From Parapedobacter indicus (GTDB lineage: Bacteria > Bacteroidota > Bacteroidia > Sphingobacteriales > Sphingobacteriaceae), in NCBI RefSeq assembly GCF_900113765.1, contig NZ_FOQO01000006.1, positions 310,001 to 374,000 of the forward strand: 64,000 bases of DNA. The letters run 5' to 3'. Shown here piece by piece: positions 45,146-53,989 of this stretch. Position 1 is the first letter of the stretch, and the number at the start of each line of letters is the position of its first letter. A program made the translations under genes and the position numbers. The notes under the pieces were generated by a model. It did no database searches, was not told where the DNA came from, and saw nothing but the letters and a program-made list of their open reading frames with translations.

Positions 45146-46018
45146 TTATGCTTGTTTTCCTGTTACCCATTCTCTTAAGAATTCGTACCCTTCGCTCGCA
45201 AATGCATCTTGACTTTCTGCTAAACTCCGCCAGATACATACCGCTCCCGCCAGCTCTTTATTGTCGGGAGTGAAGCTCTCGATAGATACCGTACCCGTGT
45301 AGCCAATAGCCTCAAGGCCGCGGTAGTACGCAGGCCAGCTTGCATTTCCCGAACCAGGAGTGCCCCGATAATTCTCAGCAACCTGAACATGCACCAGCTT
45401 GTCTCCCGCTTTACGGATCGCTCTTTCGGGATCGGGTTCTTCAATATTCATATGGAACATATCCAGGCAGATACCTGCTGCTGGATGCCCGATTTCATGG
45501 ATCATGCGAAGCGCATCGTCTACGGTGTTCACCAAATCCGATTCAAACCTATTCAGGGGCTCAAGTGCAATCTGTAGCTTACGATCAGCCGCCATTTCAC
45601 AGACGCTATAAAGGTTTTCCACGGCACGCTGCCATTCCACCTTTCGTTGCTCGGCGGGCACCATTCTCGCCTTTCCAACTGCGGCATACATCGGGCCCGC
45701 AAAAAAGCCCGTGTCTAAACTGGCCGCCATGTCCAGGCACCTAGCAATATAATCCAGTCCCGTCCTTCGTAGGGATTCATCGTCACTCGTCAGATCTCTT
45801 GTACTTCCGAATGCACCACATAAAACTGCCTCCAATCCGTTATTGACCAATTCCCTTTTTACCGCCTGTATGTCAATCAAATCGGGATCTTCCACGGCAA
45901 TCTCAATTTTGTCGAAGCCCATGCGCTTGACTTTTGCAAACAGCTCCGCGGCATCTTCGGTTGTGAAGGGGGAAGTCCACAACCATGTACTAACTCCCAA
46001 TCTGATCGTTAACGGCAT
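45146..46018 (-). CDS. Sugar phosphate isomerase/epimerase (psicose 3-epimerase-like)
   Basis: Started at MPLTIRLGVSTWLWT (290 residues). A longer in-frame start reaches into the divergent promoter region and is unlikely. The fold is the xylose isomerase-like TIM barrel: GFDKIEIAVEDPDLID, QIALEPLNRFESDLVNT (catalytic Glu region), AAGICLDMFHMNIEEPD (metal Asp and His) and VSIESFTPDN (last Glu). This is close to D-psicose/D-tagatose 3-epimerases. It is the first gene of the operon with a GFO/IDH/MocA oxidoreductase and the ThuA-cupredoxin protein, and divergent from an AraC regulator, so it is probably induced by the same sugar. Confidence 0.9.
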   Translation of the reverse strand: MPLTIRLGVSTWLWTSPFTTEDAAELFAKVKRMGFDKIEIAVEDPDLIDIQAVKRELVNNGLEAVLCGAFGSTRDLTSDDESLRRTGLDYIARCLDMAASLDTGFFAGPMYAAVGKARMVPAEQRKVEWQRAVENLYSVCEMAADRKLQIALEPLNRFESDLVNTVDDALRMIHEIGHPAAGICLDMFHMNIEEPDPERAIRKAGDKLVHVQVAENYRGTPGSGNASWPAYYRGLEAIGYTGTVSIESFTPDNKELAGAVCIWRSLAESQDAFASEGYEFLREWVTGKQA

Positions 46019-46266
46019 CGTATTAATTACCAGTCTTACTAATTTATTTCGGTCTATAATATAGCATAATTCAAAAACTAAGGTAGCGTTTAAACTGTCA
46101 ATGAAACACCTGTTAAATAACCAATCATGACTATATTTTATCCATTTTACAGATTTTTTCCCATAATACTGCAATAATAATCCAAACCCATATCCATAAA
46201 CGCTTGTTATCTACGCGACTTTAATTAATTTTGAGCGACCAAGAAAGATACAAATTATGTGTAACC
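46019..46266. promoter_or_regulatory. Divergent intergenic region between the sugar operon and its AraC regulator
   Basis: The 248 bases hold no gene. They are A/T-rich and should carry both promoters and the AraC-type operator, but I could not pick out a clear repeat or TAnnTTTG motif. Confidence 0.45.
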
Positions 46267-47151
46267 ATGGAAACGACATTCAGAAGAACCGTTGTTCAGA
46301 AATCAAACATCCCCGAATCCAACATATTTTTTGTTAGAGAGCTACGCGAGAAACATTTCGATGCGACCTGGCACGCCCATCAAGAGTTCCAGTTATTTTT
46401 AGTAGTAGAAGGAACCGGTACGCGCTTCGTTGGCAATACCGTCAAACCCTTTGATAAAGGCGATTTAACGTTCCTTGCCCCCAATATTCCGCATCTGTGG
46501 CGCACTGAGGAAAGTTATTTCGAACACCCCTCTGATAAGTTCTGCCACGGACTGGTCGTCTATTTTGATGAAGGATCTTGGAGCCCACTGATGGGAAAAG
46601 ACGAATTTTTGCAGATTAAGATGCTTTTTGAGAAAGCGCGTTATGGCATGGAAATTCACGGCGAATGTGCAACCACTGTATCGACGTTGATGCTTGAACT
46701 CCTTCACTCACACGGTACGGAAAGCATTATCCACTTCTTCAAAATACTTGATTTATTGAGTGTGTGTAAAGATTATCATCTACTCCATGACGACGTAGTT
46801 GATAGCCCATTGAAGGAAATCGAATCTAATCGCATTAATACGGTATACAATTATGCCGCCAGGCACTTTAAGAATAAGATTGCCTTGGACGAAGTAGCGG
46901 CTTTACTGAATATGACCCCGACCTCATTCAGTCGCTATTTCACCATGAAAACCAGTAAATCGTTTTCGTATTTTCTTACCGAGCTCCGTGTCCGCAATGC
47001 GTGTAAGTTGCTTTCCACAGAGGAAGCTAAAAACATTGATCAAATCTGTTACGAATCGGGGTTCAATACCTTATCTAATTTCAACAGGCAATTCAAAACA
47101 TTCATCGGCATGACGCCCAAGGAGTACCGGCAAAAGTTTTTGACACTCTAG
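46267..47151 (+). CDS. AraC-family transcriptional regulator with cupin sensor domain
   Basis: Started at METTFRRTVV (294 residues). An in-frame TTG 36 bases earlier is less likely. The N-terminal cupin includes WHAHQEFQLFLVVEGTGTRFVGN and F-KGDLTFLAPNIPHLW, which probably binds a small ligand. The C-terminal double HTH has KNKIALDEVAALLNMTPTSFSRYFTM, SYFLTELRVRNACKLL and ICYESGFNTLSNFNRQFKTF with the family's GMTPKEYR. It is divergent from the sugar-derivative operon, whose activator it probably is. It converges with a TonB receptor gene: its stop and the receptor's stop are adjacent. Confidence 0.93.
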   Translation: METTFRRTVVQKSNIPESNIFFVRELREKHFDATWHAHQEFQLFLVVEGTGTRFVGNTVKPFDKGDLTFLAPNIPHLWRTEESYFEHPSDKFCHGLVVYFDEGSWSPLMGKDEFLQIKMLFEKARYGMEIHGECATTVSTLMLELLHSHGTESIIHFFKILDLLSVCKDYHLLHDDVVDSPLKEIESNRINTVYNYAARHFKNKIALDEVAALLNMTPTSFSRYFTMKTSKSFSYFLTELRVRNACKLLSTEEAKNIDQICYESGFNTLSNFNRQFKTFIGMTPKEYRQKFLTL

Positions 47152-49524
47152 TTAAACGCCAAACCGTTTTCGGATCGTGATACCATAGGTAGCCGGTCTT
47201 CCCAGGTGGACGGCGGCGAAACCTACACTATAGGCATAGTCGATGTACCGTTTATCTGTCAGATTCTGTCCCCATAGGCTCAATTCATACCCCTTCAACG
47301 AATAGCTGATATTTGCATTTAACAGACTGTAAGCTTCCTGCCCGATGGTATTATCGACAACGAAATACTGTTGGCCGATGAATCTGCCATAAATTCCGAA
47401 TTGCAGTTGCTGCTTGTTACGAGTTTGCAGTGGCACCACATACTGAGCCCCAAGGAATCCGGTCCATTCCGGCGTATACACCGGACGATTGCCCTTTAAT
47501 TGGACGTTACCGCCATCCGCTCCCACTGTGTTAAAATCGGTATATTCCGCATGGGTAAACGCAGCGCTTCCCCACAGAGTCAAGTTCCGCACCACACGTG
47601 CGGCGATTTCCGCTTCGGCTCCGAAACTGGCCATCCGTCCGGTATTTTCTGTTACGGTAATGGCATCGGGCAAGATGAGTGTTGGCACTTGTGCATTGTT
47701 AACACGGGTATAGAACGCAGCTACATCCAATTGCAGGCGCTGATTTAAAAATAGGTTTTTGCTACCCAATTCAACATTGTTACTGAACTCGGGATCAAAA
47801 GGTCTTAACGACGCCTCATCGGGATTGGAAGATAATTGAGAGAGCCCTCCGGCACGGAACCCACGTGTATAAGAACCATAGACATGATGCGCCTCATCAA
47901 CCGCGTATTTTACACTTACCCGCGGTGTAAAGGCATGGAAACCTGCTGAAGCTGAGGTATCGGGTTGAAGGACCATTATCTCTCCGCCATCCGGTTGAAA
48001 TTCCCCGCGAGCGTCTAATTTAGCGTGTTCGTAATCATACCGAAGTCCTACCTGAAATTCCCAGCCATTTCCAAGCTGATAACCCAGTTGACCGAAAACA
48101 GCGGCGCCTTGATTAATGGCCGAATTGGTTAAAATACTGGTAGCATAAGTCGGCGTCCCCTCGCCCATCATCTCGGCATCCGCTCCAAAATAAGTACCCT
48201 GCTTGGTCGGGGCATCTTGATGGAATAAAAATGTACCCGCCGTCCAATGAAGGGGGGTATCGTGGGAAGGTGCCGACGAAAGCTTAAACTCCTGGGTAAA
48301 CACCTTGACATGGTTCCAATCTTTGCCGTAGTCGTTGACAATGGAAACGGCATCCAGGAACGAAAAATCGCCGTCGATGGGATCCCGGTAATACCGGTAG
48401 TTGGACTGATAAGCCGTGTGCGAACTAAAATTGAGGGCGTTACCAAAATGGTTAATCGAAAGCGACACATTCCGTGTTTCATCGACCATTTTCGTCCGCG
48501 CATTCTGAGTAAGGTGGAACGGGTTTCCAAAGGCATCATCTACGCCCGGAATAAGGGCAAATGCACCGTGGTTACGGTTTGAAATATGTTTAACATTCAA
48601 CGTCATCGCCCATTGGTTGCTTATTAGGTATTTTAGGTAATAATTGCCAAACACCGTTTGCTGTTTGTCATAATGAGAATGGTCAAAATCATTGGTAAAA
48701 AAACCGTTCAGACCGTTATACATTCCCGAAGCTCCAAAAAACAGCCGATCCTTGACGATAGGCGTACGGATACCTAGCAAATAACGCTGTTGCCCATGGC
48801 TACCCACGTTCACCTCTGCCAATCCACTTAGTTGGTTTGTAGGCTGTTTGGTGATGATATTAATGACACCGCCCATGGCATTCCTGCCGTAAAGCGTGCC
48901 TTGCGGTCCACGCAGCACTTCGATGCGCTCCACATCTTGCAGATAGGGGATGTAGGTATCTAGCCCAAATTGATTGACACCATCCACATAGGTGGCAACG
49001 GCCTGGTTGTAAGAGGTAGTAGCAATCCCTCGTATCGAGGCAACATTGCGATTATCCCCGGGGTTTGCCATATTTAGATTCGGCACCACGGCCGTCACAT
49101 CCATTACGTTCCAAATATATTGTTGCTCAATTTGTCGCCCCTCCACCACGGATAAGCTTGCCGGAATATCGTGCGGGTCACTTTCCATTTTCTGAGCAGT
49201 CGCTACAACCTCATCCAGCCGGTTTTCGACGCCCGCCAGTTGAATATCCAAAGAGACATTTTCCTGGACTACTACCGTATGGTTTTCAGCTGCATATCCC
49301 AATGCACTCACGCGGACAACGTGTGTACCCGCTGGCAGGTACTCAAGGAGAAAATTCCCTAGTTCGTCCGTTGACGTAGCGCGATTGGAATTCAATACCT
49401 GAACCGAGGCACCAGCTATCCCTTCTCCACCTTCCGCACTTACCTTTCCGCCTATCGAATACTGCTGCGCTACGGCGGCACCGGAAAGCATCAAAAACAA
49501 ACCTAACAAACAAAAGCGGTGCAT
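47152..49524 (-). CDS. TonB-dependent outer-membrane receptor (iron-siderophore-like plug)
   Basis: Starting at MHRFCLLGLFL gives 790 residues. Two ATGs 9 and 30 bases upstream are possible. It has a signal peptide, a carboxypeptidase-regulatory-like domain (about 20-105), a plug (about 120-230) with VASIRGIATTSYNQAVATYVDG and ERIEVLRGPQGTLYGRNAMGGVINI, and a barrel ending in TIRKRFGV. The plug sequence is the classic siderophore/vitamin receptor type rather than the SusC type, and no SusD lies nearby. The substrate cannot be assigned. Location next to the AraC-controlled sugar operon hints at import of a sugar derivative or chelate. Confidence 0.92.
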   Translation of the reverse strand: MHRFCLLGLFLMLSGAAVAQQYSIGGKVSAEGGEGIAGASVQVLNSNRATSTDELGNFLLEYLPAGTHVVRVSALGYAAENHTVVVQENVSLDIQLAGVENRLDEVVATAQKMESDPHDIPASLSVVEGRQIEQQYIWNVMDVTAVVPNLNMANPGDNRNVASIRGIATTSYNQAVATYVDGVNQFGLDTYIPYLQDVERIEVLRGPQGTLYGRNAMGGVINIITKQPTNQLSGLAEVNVGSHGQQRYLLGIRTPIVKDRLFFGASGMYNGLNGFFTNDFDHSHYDKQQTVFGNYYLKYLISNQWAMTLNVKHISNRNHGAFALIPGVDDAFGNPFHLTQNARTKMVDETRNVSLSINHFGNALNFSSHTAYQSNYRYYRDPIDGDFSFLDAVSIVNDYGKDWNHVKVFTQEFKLSSAPSHDTPLHWTAGTFLFHQDAPTKQGTYFGADAEMMGEGTPTYATSILTNSAINQGAAVFGQLGYQLGNGWEFQVGLRYDYEHAKLDARGEFQPDGGEIMVLQPDTSASAGFHAFTPRVSVKYAVDEAHHVYGSYTRGFRAGGLSQLSSNPDEASLRPFDPEFSNNVELGSKNLFLNQRLQLDVAAFYTRVNNAQVPTLILPDAITVTENTGRMASFGAEAEIAARVVRNLTLWGSAAFTHAEYTDFNTVGADGGNVQLKGNRPVYTPEWTGFLGAQYVVPLQTRNKQQLQFGIYGRFIGQQYFVVDNTIGQEAYSLLNANISYSLKGYELSLWGQNLTDKRYIDYAYSVGFAAVHLGRPATYGITIRKRFGV

Positions 49525-49617
49525 CGGAACCATGCGATTGATCACGTATATCATTTCAGTATTTTAAAAGTTGCTTTTCAATTTCCTTGCAGAACGCCGA
49601 AATTACAACATTTTTTT

Positions 49618-50760
49618 TTATTCCTTAAGCATCTCCCGCGAAATGACCATCTTCTGAATTTCAGATGTCCCCTCATAGATTTGTGTAATCTTGGCGTCGC
49701 GCATGAGGCGCTCCACGTGATATTCCTTCACATATCCATAACCGCCATGAATCTGTACAGCTTCTATGGTAGTTTTCATGGCCACTTCGGATGCATAGAG
49801 CTTGGCCATGGAAGCCGCTTGTGTGTAAGACTCGCCCTTGTCTTTGAGCCATGCGGCTTTGAGACACAACAGCCGGGCAGCTTCAATCTGAGTAGCCATA
49901 TCGGCCAATTTGAATTGAATTGCCTGATGTTGGGCAATAGGCTTGCCGAAGGTTTGGCGCGCTTTTGCATAATTTAGCGCAAGCTCAAAGGCCCCCGAGG
50001 CGATACCGAGCGCTTGTGCTGCAATACCGATGCGACCACCTTCTAGTGTTTTCATAGCGAATTTAAATCCAAAACCATCTTCACCGATCCGATTTCCTTT
50101 AGGTACCTTTACATCGCTGAATAAAAGCGAATGTGTATCGGATCCCCGGATACCCAGTTTATTCTCCTTCGGCCCTACCGTAAAGCCATCCATCCCCTTC
50201 TCGACAATCAATGCATTGATTCCCTGATGCCCTTTTTCGGGATGCGTTTGCGCAATGACCAAATACGTAGAGGCTGTACTCCCATTGGTTATCCAATTTT
50301 TTGTACCATTGAGCAGGTAATGGTCACCTTTGTCCTCGGCAGTGGTGCGCTGAGAGGTAGCATCCGAACCTGCCTCCGGCTCAGACAAACAAAAAGCACC
50401 GATCTGTTCCCCTGCGGCGAGTGGTTTCAGGTAGTTGCGCTTTTGTTCCTCGGTGCCGTATTCTTCCAACCCATAGCAAACCAACGAATTATTGACGGAT
50501 ACAACCACGGAAGCCGACGCATCGATCTTGGAAAGTTCCTCCATGACCAGCACGTAGGAAACGGCGTCCAGTCCGGCACCGTTGTATTTGGGATCGACCA
50601 TCATGCCCAGAAATCCCAGTTCACCGAGTTTCTTGATTTGCTCTGCAGGAAATTGCTGCTGCTCATCGCGTTCAATCACACCGGGTTTCAATTCGTTCTG
50701 GGCAAAATCACGGGCGGCATCCCGAATCATCCGCTGTTCGTCGTTAAGGTCAAATATCAT
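49618..50760 (-). CDS. Acyl-CoA dehydrogenase
   Basis: Started at MIFDLNDEQRMIRDAARDFA (380 residues). A longer in-frame start is within the upstream gene. It is a typical FAD-dependent acyl-CoA dehydrogenase: GAFCLSEPEAGSD, KNWITNG, the catalytic Glu region IQIHGGYGY near the C-terminus (here VQIHGGYGYVKEYHVERLMRDAKI in parts) and EGTSEIQKMVI. It oxidises acyl-CoA to enoyl-CoA in the cytosol and passes electrons to ETF. A VOC-family gene ends 2 bases before its start in the same direction. The substrate chain length cannot be told from this. Confidence 0.95.
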   Translation of the reverse strand: MIFDLNDEQRMIRDAARDFAQNELKPGVIERDEQQQFPAEQIKKLGELGFLGMMVDPKYNGAGLDAVSYVLVMEELSKIDASASVVVSVNNSLVCYGLEEYGTEEQKRNYLKPLAAGEQIGAFCLSEPEAGSDATSQRTTAEDKGDHYLLNGTKNWITNGSTASTYLVIAQTHPEKGHQGINALIVEKGMDGFTVGPKENKLGIRGSDTHSLLFSDVKVPKGNRIGEDGFGFKFAMKTLEGGRIGIAAQALGIASGAFELALNYAKARQTFGKPIAQHQAIQFKLADMATQIEAARLLCLKAAWLKDKGESYTQAASMAKLYASEVAMKTTIEAVQIHGGYGYVKEYHVERLMRDAKITQIYEGTSEIQKMVISREMLKE

Positions 50761-50762
50761 AA

Positions 50763-51254
50763 TTATCCTAATTCGGCCAGCAAACCATTCAAATCCAAGG
50801 TTCTCGTGTACATGTTCAGCGAACCATCCGGAAAATAAGGCCATTGCTCCTTGGGTCGATCCCAATACAGCTCCACGCCATTGCGATCCGGATCATCCAG
50901 GTATAACGCCTCGGATACACCATGGTCACTTGCTCCTGTCAACGGATATTGGGCCTTGCGCAGTCTATCAAAGATCACCGCCAAGTCTCGCCTCGTTGGG
51001 TAAACAATGGCGGTATGGTACAAGCCAGGGCTCCGCACCGACGCGGGTGGCTCACCCTCACTATGCCAGGTATTCAAACCAATGTGATGGTGATACCCTC
51101 CAGCAGAAACAAATGCTGCTTGCCGCCCATACCGGGTGGTCAACTCAAACCCCAGTAAACCGCAGTAAAAGTCCAAGGACCGTGCCAGGTCTGACACCTT
51201 CAGATGCACATGACCGATCCGTGTCTGTGCCGGAACCGTATAAAGCTCGTCCAT
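50763..51254 (-). CDS. VOC-family protein (catechol dioxygenase/glyoxalase fold)
   Basis: Started at MDELYTVPAQTRIGHV (163 residues); an ATG 36 bases upstream is also in frame. The fold has two beta-alpha-beta-beta-beta modules. Metal ligand candidates are the His in GHVHLKVSD, the His in YHHHIGLNTW and the Glu in NGVELYWDRP, an arrangement typical of catechol 2,3-dioxygenase-like proteins. Members are dioxygenases, epimerases or glyoxalases. It is directly upstream of and co-directional with an acyl-CoA dehydrogenase gene (2-base gap). Confidence 0.88.
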   Translation of the reverse strand: MDELYTVPAQTRIGHVHLKVSDLARSLDFYCGLLGFELTTRYGRQAAFVSAGGYHHHIGLNTWHSEGEPPASVRSPGLYHTAIVYPTRRDLAVIFDRLRKAQYPLTGASDHGVSEALYLDDPDRNGVELYWDRPKEQWPYFPDGSLNMYTRTLDLNGLLAELG

Positions 51255-51292
51255 AAAAGCAAACTTTAGGAAAAATAGCGAACAATGCAAAT

Positions 51293-52042
51293 TTATTCGA
51301 TGTCCAATATTCGCATCCGATAGCAGTTCATCGCAGCGCTTCCCAGTTGCTCCAACAATCGGTAATTGACCACCGCACCTACTGCTGCACCGATAACTGG
51401 AACTAATTGAGCCATTTTAGCCAAATCGATATAATCACGGTACTCCAGTTGGAAGGTCCTCCAATCGAAGCTATCAATATTATCCGGAAGGTCTGCCGCA
51501 TACGCGTCCCAGATGACTAATCTATGGTATACTTCAGCCCGGTGCTTATGGCTGGAAAATGCTAGTTGGAACACCGTCAGCAAAAAGAGCCGTTCTTTAT
51601 ACTGCCGTACATCAAATCCGTACGTTGCGGCAATATCAAATAACATCTTCATCTTAATGGCCAATAATGCGGGAAAATCAGCAATTCCCATTAGAATACC
51701 TCCAGCGCCGGTAATGGCTCCCTCCAACGACCCCGTTTTTTTATAAGTGTCGATGAGCCGCTTAACGTAAGCCTCACGCAATTGGAAACTACCATACACA
51801 CCAGGCGGCGCTGTGGTATATTTTGCACCAAAAAGTACTCCCTTCACCATTTTCTCAATTGCGAAGGTTATCACCTGATGTATCCGCTCGGGAATTAAAT
51901 TGTTGAGTCTGGTCTGTATATTTTTTGCCCACACACTACTTAGAGGCTGCTTCTTGGTCATTTTATGTTTCCAAAACGCTAACTCGATCGCTACCTTTTT
52001 TCGGTATAACGGCGACATTTCCGGAAGCTCTTTCTTTTTCAT
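51293..52042 (-). CDS. EcsC-family protein
   Basis: The 249-residue protein matches the EcsC family. It has an N-terminal cationic helical segment, then GAITGAGGILMGIADFPALLAIKMKMLFDIAATYGFD and the VPVIGAAVGAVVNYRLLEQLG segment, both hydrophobic and glycine-rich. EcsC proteins are membrane-associated and uncharacterised outside a link to ABC transporters and secretion in Bacillus. No ABC gene is adjacent here. It is divergent from the peroxiredoxin gene across 126 bases, so they share a promoter region. Confidence 0.88.
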   Translation of the reverse strand: MKKKELPEMSPLYRKKVAIELAFWKHKMTKKQPLSSVWAKNIQTRLNNLIPERIHQVITFAIEKMVKGVLFGAKYTTAPPGVYGSFQLREAYVKRLIDTYKKTGSLEGAITGAGGILMGIADFPALLAIKMKMLFDIAATYGFDVRQYKERLFLLTVFQLAFSSHKHRAEVYHRLVIWDAYAADLPDNIDSFDWRTFQLEYRDYIDLAKMAQLVPVIGAAVGAVVNYRLLEQLGSAAMNCYRMRILDIE

Positions 52043-52074
52043 ATGTAGGATTAGACGGGCTGTAAATGATTTTG

Positions 52075-52098
52075 TTTCGACATTTTTTTATGTCGAAA
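52075..52098. promoter_or_regulatory. Inverted repeat in the peroxiredoxin promoter (9-6-9)
   Basis: TTTCGACAT and ATGTCGAAA are perfect inverted copies separated by six T's. The pair sits where the -33 element of the peroxiredoxin promoter should be, so it could be a regulator binding site. Confidence 0.65.
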
Positions 52099-52105
52099 AA
52101 TCTAC

Positions 52106-52113
52106 TAACTTTG
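52106..52113 (+). promoter_or_regulatory. Bacteroidota -7 promoter motif for the peroxiredoxin gene
   Basis: TAACTTTG matches TAnnTTTG. The first bases of a second palindrome (TTTGTAG-A-CTACAAA, 52110-52124) overlap it, which suggests repression at the core promoter. Confidence 0.7.
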
Positions 52114-52124
52114 TAGACTACAAA
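52110..52124. promoter_or_regulatory. 7-1-7 palindrome overlapping the peroxiredoxin -7 motif
   Basis: TTTGTAG and CTACAAA flank a single A in perfect symmetry. Position and symmetry suggest an operator for a dimeric regulator. The family of that regulator cannot be named from the sequence. Confidence 0.6.
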
Positions 52125-52168
52125 CTTATAAATACGAAAACTTATAAATATAAAAAGGAGGAACAAAC

Positions 52169-52804
52169 ATGGGCTTACGATTAGGTGATACCGCACCGAA
52201 TTTTAAAGCGGTAACGACAATAGGCGAAATCGATTTTTACGATTACACAGAAGGAAGCTGGGTGGTCTTGTTTTCACATCCGGCCGACTATACGCCTGTG
52301 TGTACGACTGAACTGGGGCGCACCGCCCAATTGAAAAGCGAATTTGAAAAACGCAATGTCAAAGTGCTCGCAGTGAGTGTAGACCCGATAGACAGCCATC
52401 ACGGATGGGTTAATGATATCAACGAAACGCAAAACTGTGAAGTAGATTTTCCGTTGATAGCTGATCCCGATCGACACGTTTCTGAACTTTATGACATGAT
52501 TCACCCAAACGCGTCGGCAACCGCTACCGTCCGTTCGGTTTTCGTCATTGGGCCTGACCGTAAAATTAAGTTAACGCTTACTTACCCAGCTTCTACGGGC
52601 CGTAATTTCAATGAAATTCTTCGTGTAATTGATTCGCTGCAGTTGACCGCAGACTATAGTGTGGCAACACCGGCCGACTGGAATCACGGTGAAGACGTAA
52701 TCGTGGTTCCGGCGATCCAAACTGAAGACATTCCCGCAAAATTTCCAAAAGGTCACAAGGTGATTAAACCTTACCTGCGTACTACACCACAGCCCAACAT
52801 CTAA
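52169..52804 (+). CDS. 1-Cys peroxiredoxin (Prx6/AhpC-TSA family)
   Basis: The 211-residue protein has the peroxidatic Cys in SHPADYTPVCTTELGR. The long C-terminal domain (about 150-211, with DWNHGEDVIVVPAI and FPKGHKVIKPYLRTT) typical of Prx6-type enzymes is present. No resolving Cys at the usual place is seen, though another Cys lies in NCEVDF. It reduces peroxides in the cytosol. The gene has a strong AAGGAGG Shine-Dalgarno 8 bases before the ATG, rare in this phylum, and two palindromes in its promoter. A terminator follows. Confidence 0.94.
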   Translation: MGLRLGDTAPNFKAVTTIGEIDFYDYTEGSWVVLFSHPADYTPVCTTELGRTAQLKSEFEKRNVKVLAVSVDPIDSHHGWVNDINETQNCEVDFPLIADPDRHVSELYDMIHPNASATATVRSVFVIGPDRKIKLTLTYPASTGRNFNEILRVIDSLQLTADYSVATPADWNHGEDVIVVPAIQTEDIPAKFPKGHKVIKPYLRTTPQPNI

Positions 52805-52825
52805 AAGTTTTATCAATTCACAAAA

Positions 52826-52857
52826 AAAAGCGATTGACTTTAGAGCCAATCGCTTTT
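52826..52857. terminator. Bidirectional terminator between peroxiredoxin and protease genes
   Basis: AAAAGCGATTG and CAATCGCTTTT pair over 11 bp around a 10-base loop. A-run and T-run flank it on opposite sides, so it can end both convergent transcripts. Confidence 0.85.
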
Positions 52858-52876
52858 CAATTCCACAAAAAAGTCC

Positions 52877-53983
52877 TTAATAAACCTTCACCAAATAGAC
52901 ATACTCCTGAATCTTTTTAATTTGATCCGTACGTTTCAATCCATTAAGTGAATTCTTACGATTGATTGTCAATTTACTTGCCAAAGAATCCATCGGAATC
53001 GCTGATATAGATTTTAAAAGCGCCTCTGCTTTAATTGCAAAAGATGCCCCATCAATTCCTGTTTGCTTACCACTGATGATACCAATCACTTGCCCCCTGC
53101 TATCTATCACGGGTCCTCCACTATTGCCGGGATTGACCGGAATGGACAACTGATAAGCCGTAGTATCCCCTGCGTAACCGGTACGCGAACTGAGATACCC
53201 CTGCCCGTAAACTACCTCATCACGCGGAAATCCGATTGTATATACATCTTCACCGAGATCCGAATCCGCTTCTTTAAACGTATAGGGAGTGGTTTTTAGC
53301 GGACTGAAAGCGCTGTCACTGATATGTAACATCGCCAGGTCGTTAGTGGGATCGATGTAAATCACATCTGCCCTCAAGGACTCACCTTTCGTATTCTGCA
53401 AGTGAACGGAATCCGCATCCTTCACCACGTGATAGTTGGTTACGACATACCCGTTAGGAGAGATGATAAAACCCGTGGCACCGAAATGCCCCTCAGATTG
53501 TCCCTCTTTTTGCTTTTCGTTATTGATATTACGTATTACCGCATTTTGTGCATTTACATTCTGCTTGACCGTATTCATATCCCTCCGCAATGCGCTGTAA
53601 TTTGTCGTGGTTTTTTCAATGGTTTTGTAGTATCCAGACAGCCACAATGTCGAAAAAACGGCTACAATTGCCACACTTGCTGCCACCAACGAGTTGACTT
53701 TAAACCGGTTCCATAGGGCAACCAGCATCGGTTCCCAGCGCCCTTCCGCCACGGTGGTATCGGGGCGATGGTATCGGTCTGCTACCACAGCCAGTGTACT
53801 TTTAAAAGCCGCTCGATCTGCGTGATGCTTAAGTTGCTGTAAAAAAAGCCGGTGTGTTGCCAACTGCTCAGCCGCTGCCGGATTCCCTTCACAATACCGT
53901 TCAAAAGCAATGCGTTCGGAGCTATCCATCTCGCCATTGAGGAACCTATCGGCCTGCACTATAAAATCCTGTTCGTTCATCAT
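52877..53983 (-). CDS. Membrane-anchored trypsin-like (S1C/HtrA) protease with anti-sigma-like N-terminus
   Basis: This 368-residue protein has a cytoplasmic N-terminus (about 1-95) with the FLNGEMDSSERIAFERYCEGNPAAAEQ pattern of Bacteroidota anti-sigma factors. A single membrane span follows (about 97-118), then a coiled-coil-like stretch (about 120-158), then a trypsin-like domain with the complete triad His185 (TNYHVV), Asp215 (NDLAML) and Ser288 (GNSGGP). No PDZ domain is seen. The ECF sigma gene is just upstream (6-base gap) in the same direction, where a FecR or RseA-type partner would normally sit. Thus it looks like a sigma-binding anchor with a periplasmic protease. The fusion is my inference from the domain layout. 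Confidence 0.85.
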   Translation of the reverse strand: MMNEQDFIVQADRFLNGEMDSSERIAFERYCEGNPAAAEQLATHRLFLQQLKHHADRAAFKSTLAVVADRYHRPDTTVAEGRWEPMLVALWNRFKVNSLVAASVAIVAVFSTLWLSGYYKTIEKTTTNYSALRRDMNTVKQNVNAQNAVIRNINNEKQKEGQSEGHFGATGFIISPNGYVVTNYHVVKDADSVHLQNTKGESLRADVIYIDPTNDLAMLHISDSAFSPLKTTPYTFKEADSDLGEDVYTIGFPRDEVVYGQGYLSSRTGYAGDTTAYQLSIPVNPGNSGGPVIDSRGQVIGIISGKQTGIDGASFAIKAEALLKSISAIPMDSLASKLTINRKNSLNGLKRTDQIKKIQEYVYLVKVY

Positions 53984-53989
53984 ATCCGT

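Noticed and set aside
46019-46174. N-terminal extension of the isomerase by 52 residues into the AraC divergent region
   Set aside because: The family's conserved first strand starts right after the later ATG, and the extension is A/T-rich intergenic DNA.
50131-50838. A 235-residue frame antisense to the acyl-CoA dehydrogenase
   Set aside because: Shadow of a well-supported gene with no recognisable domain.
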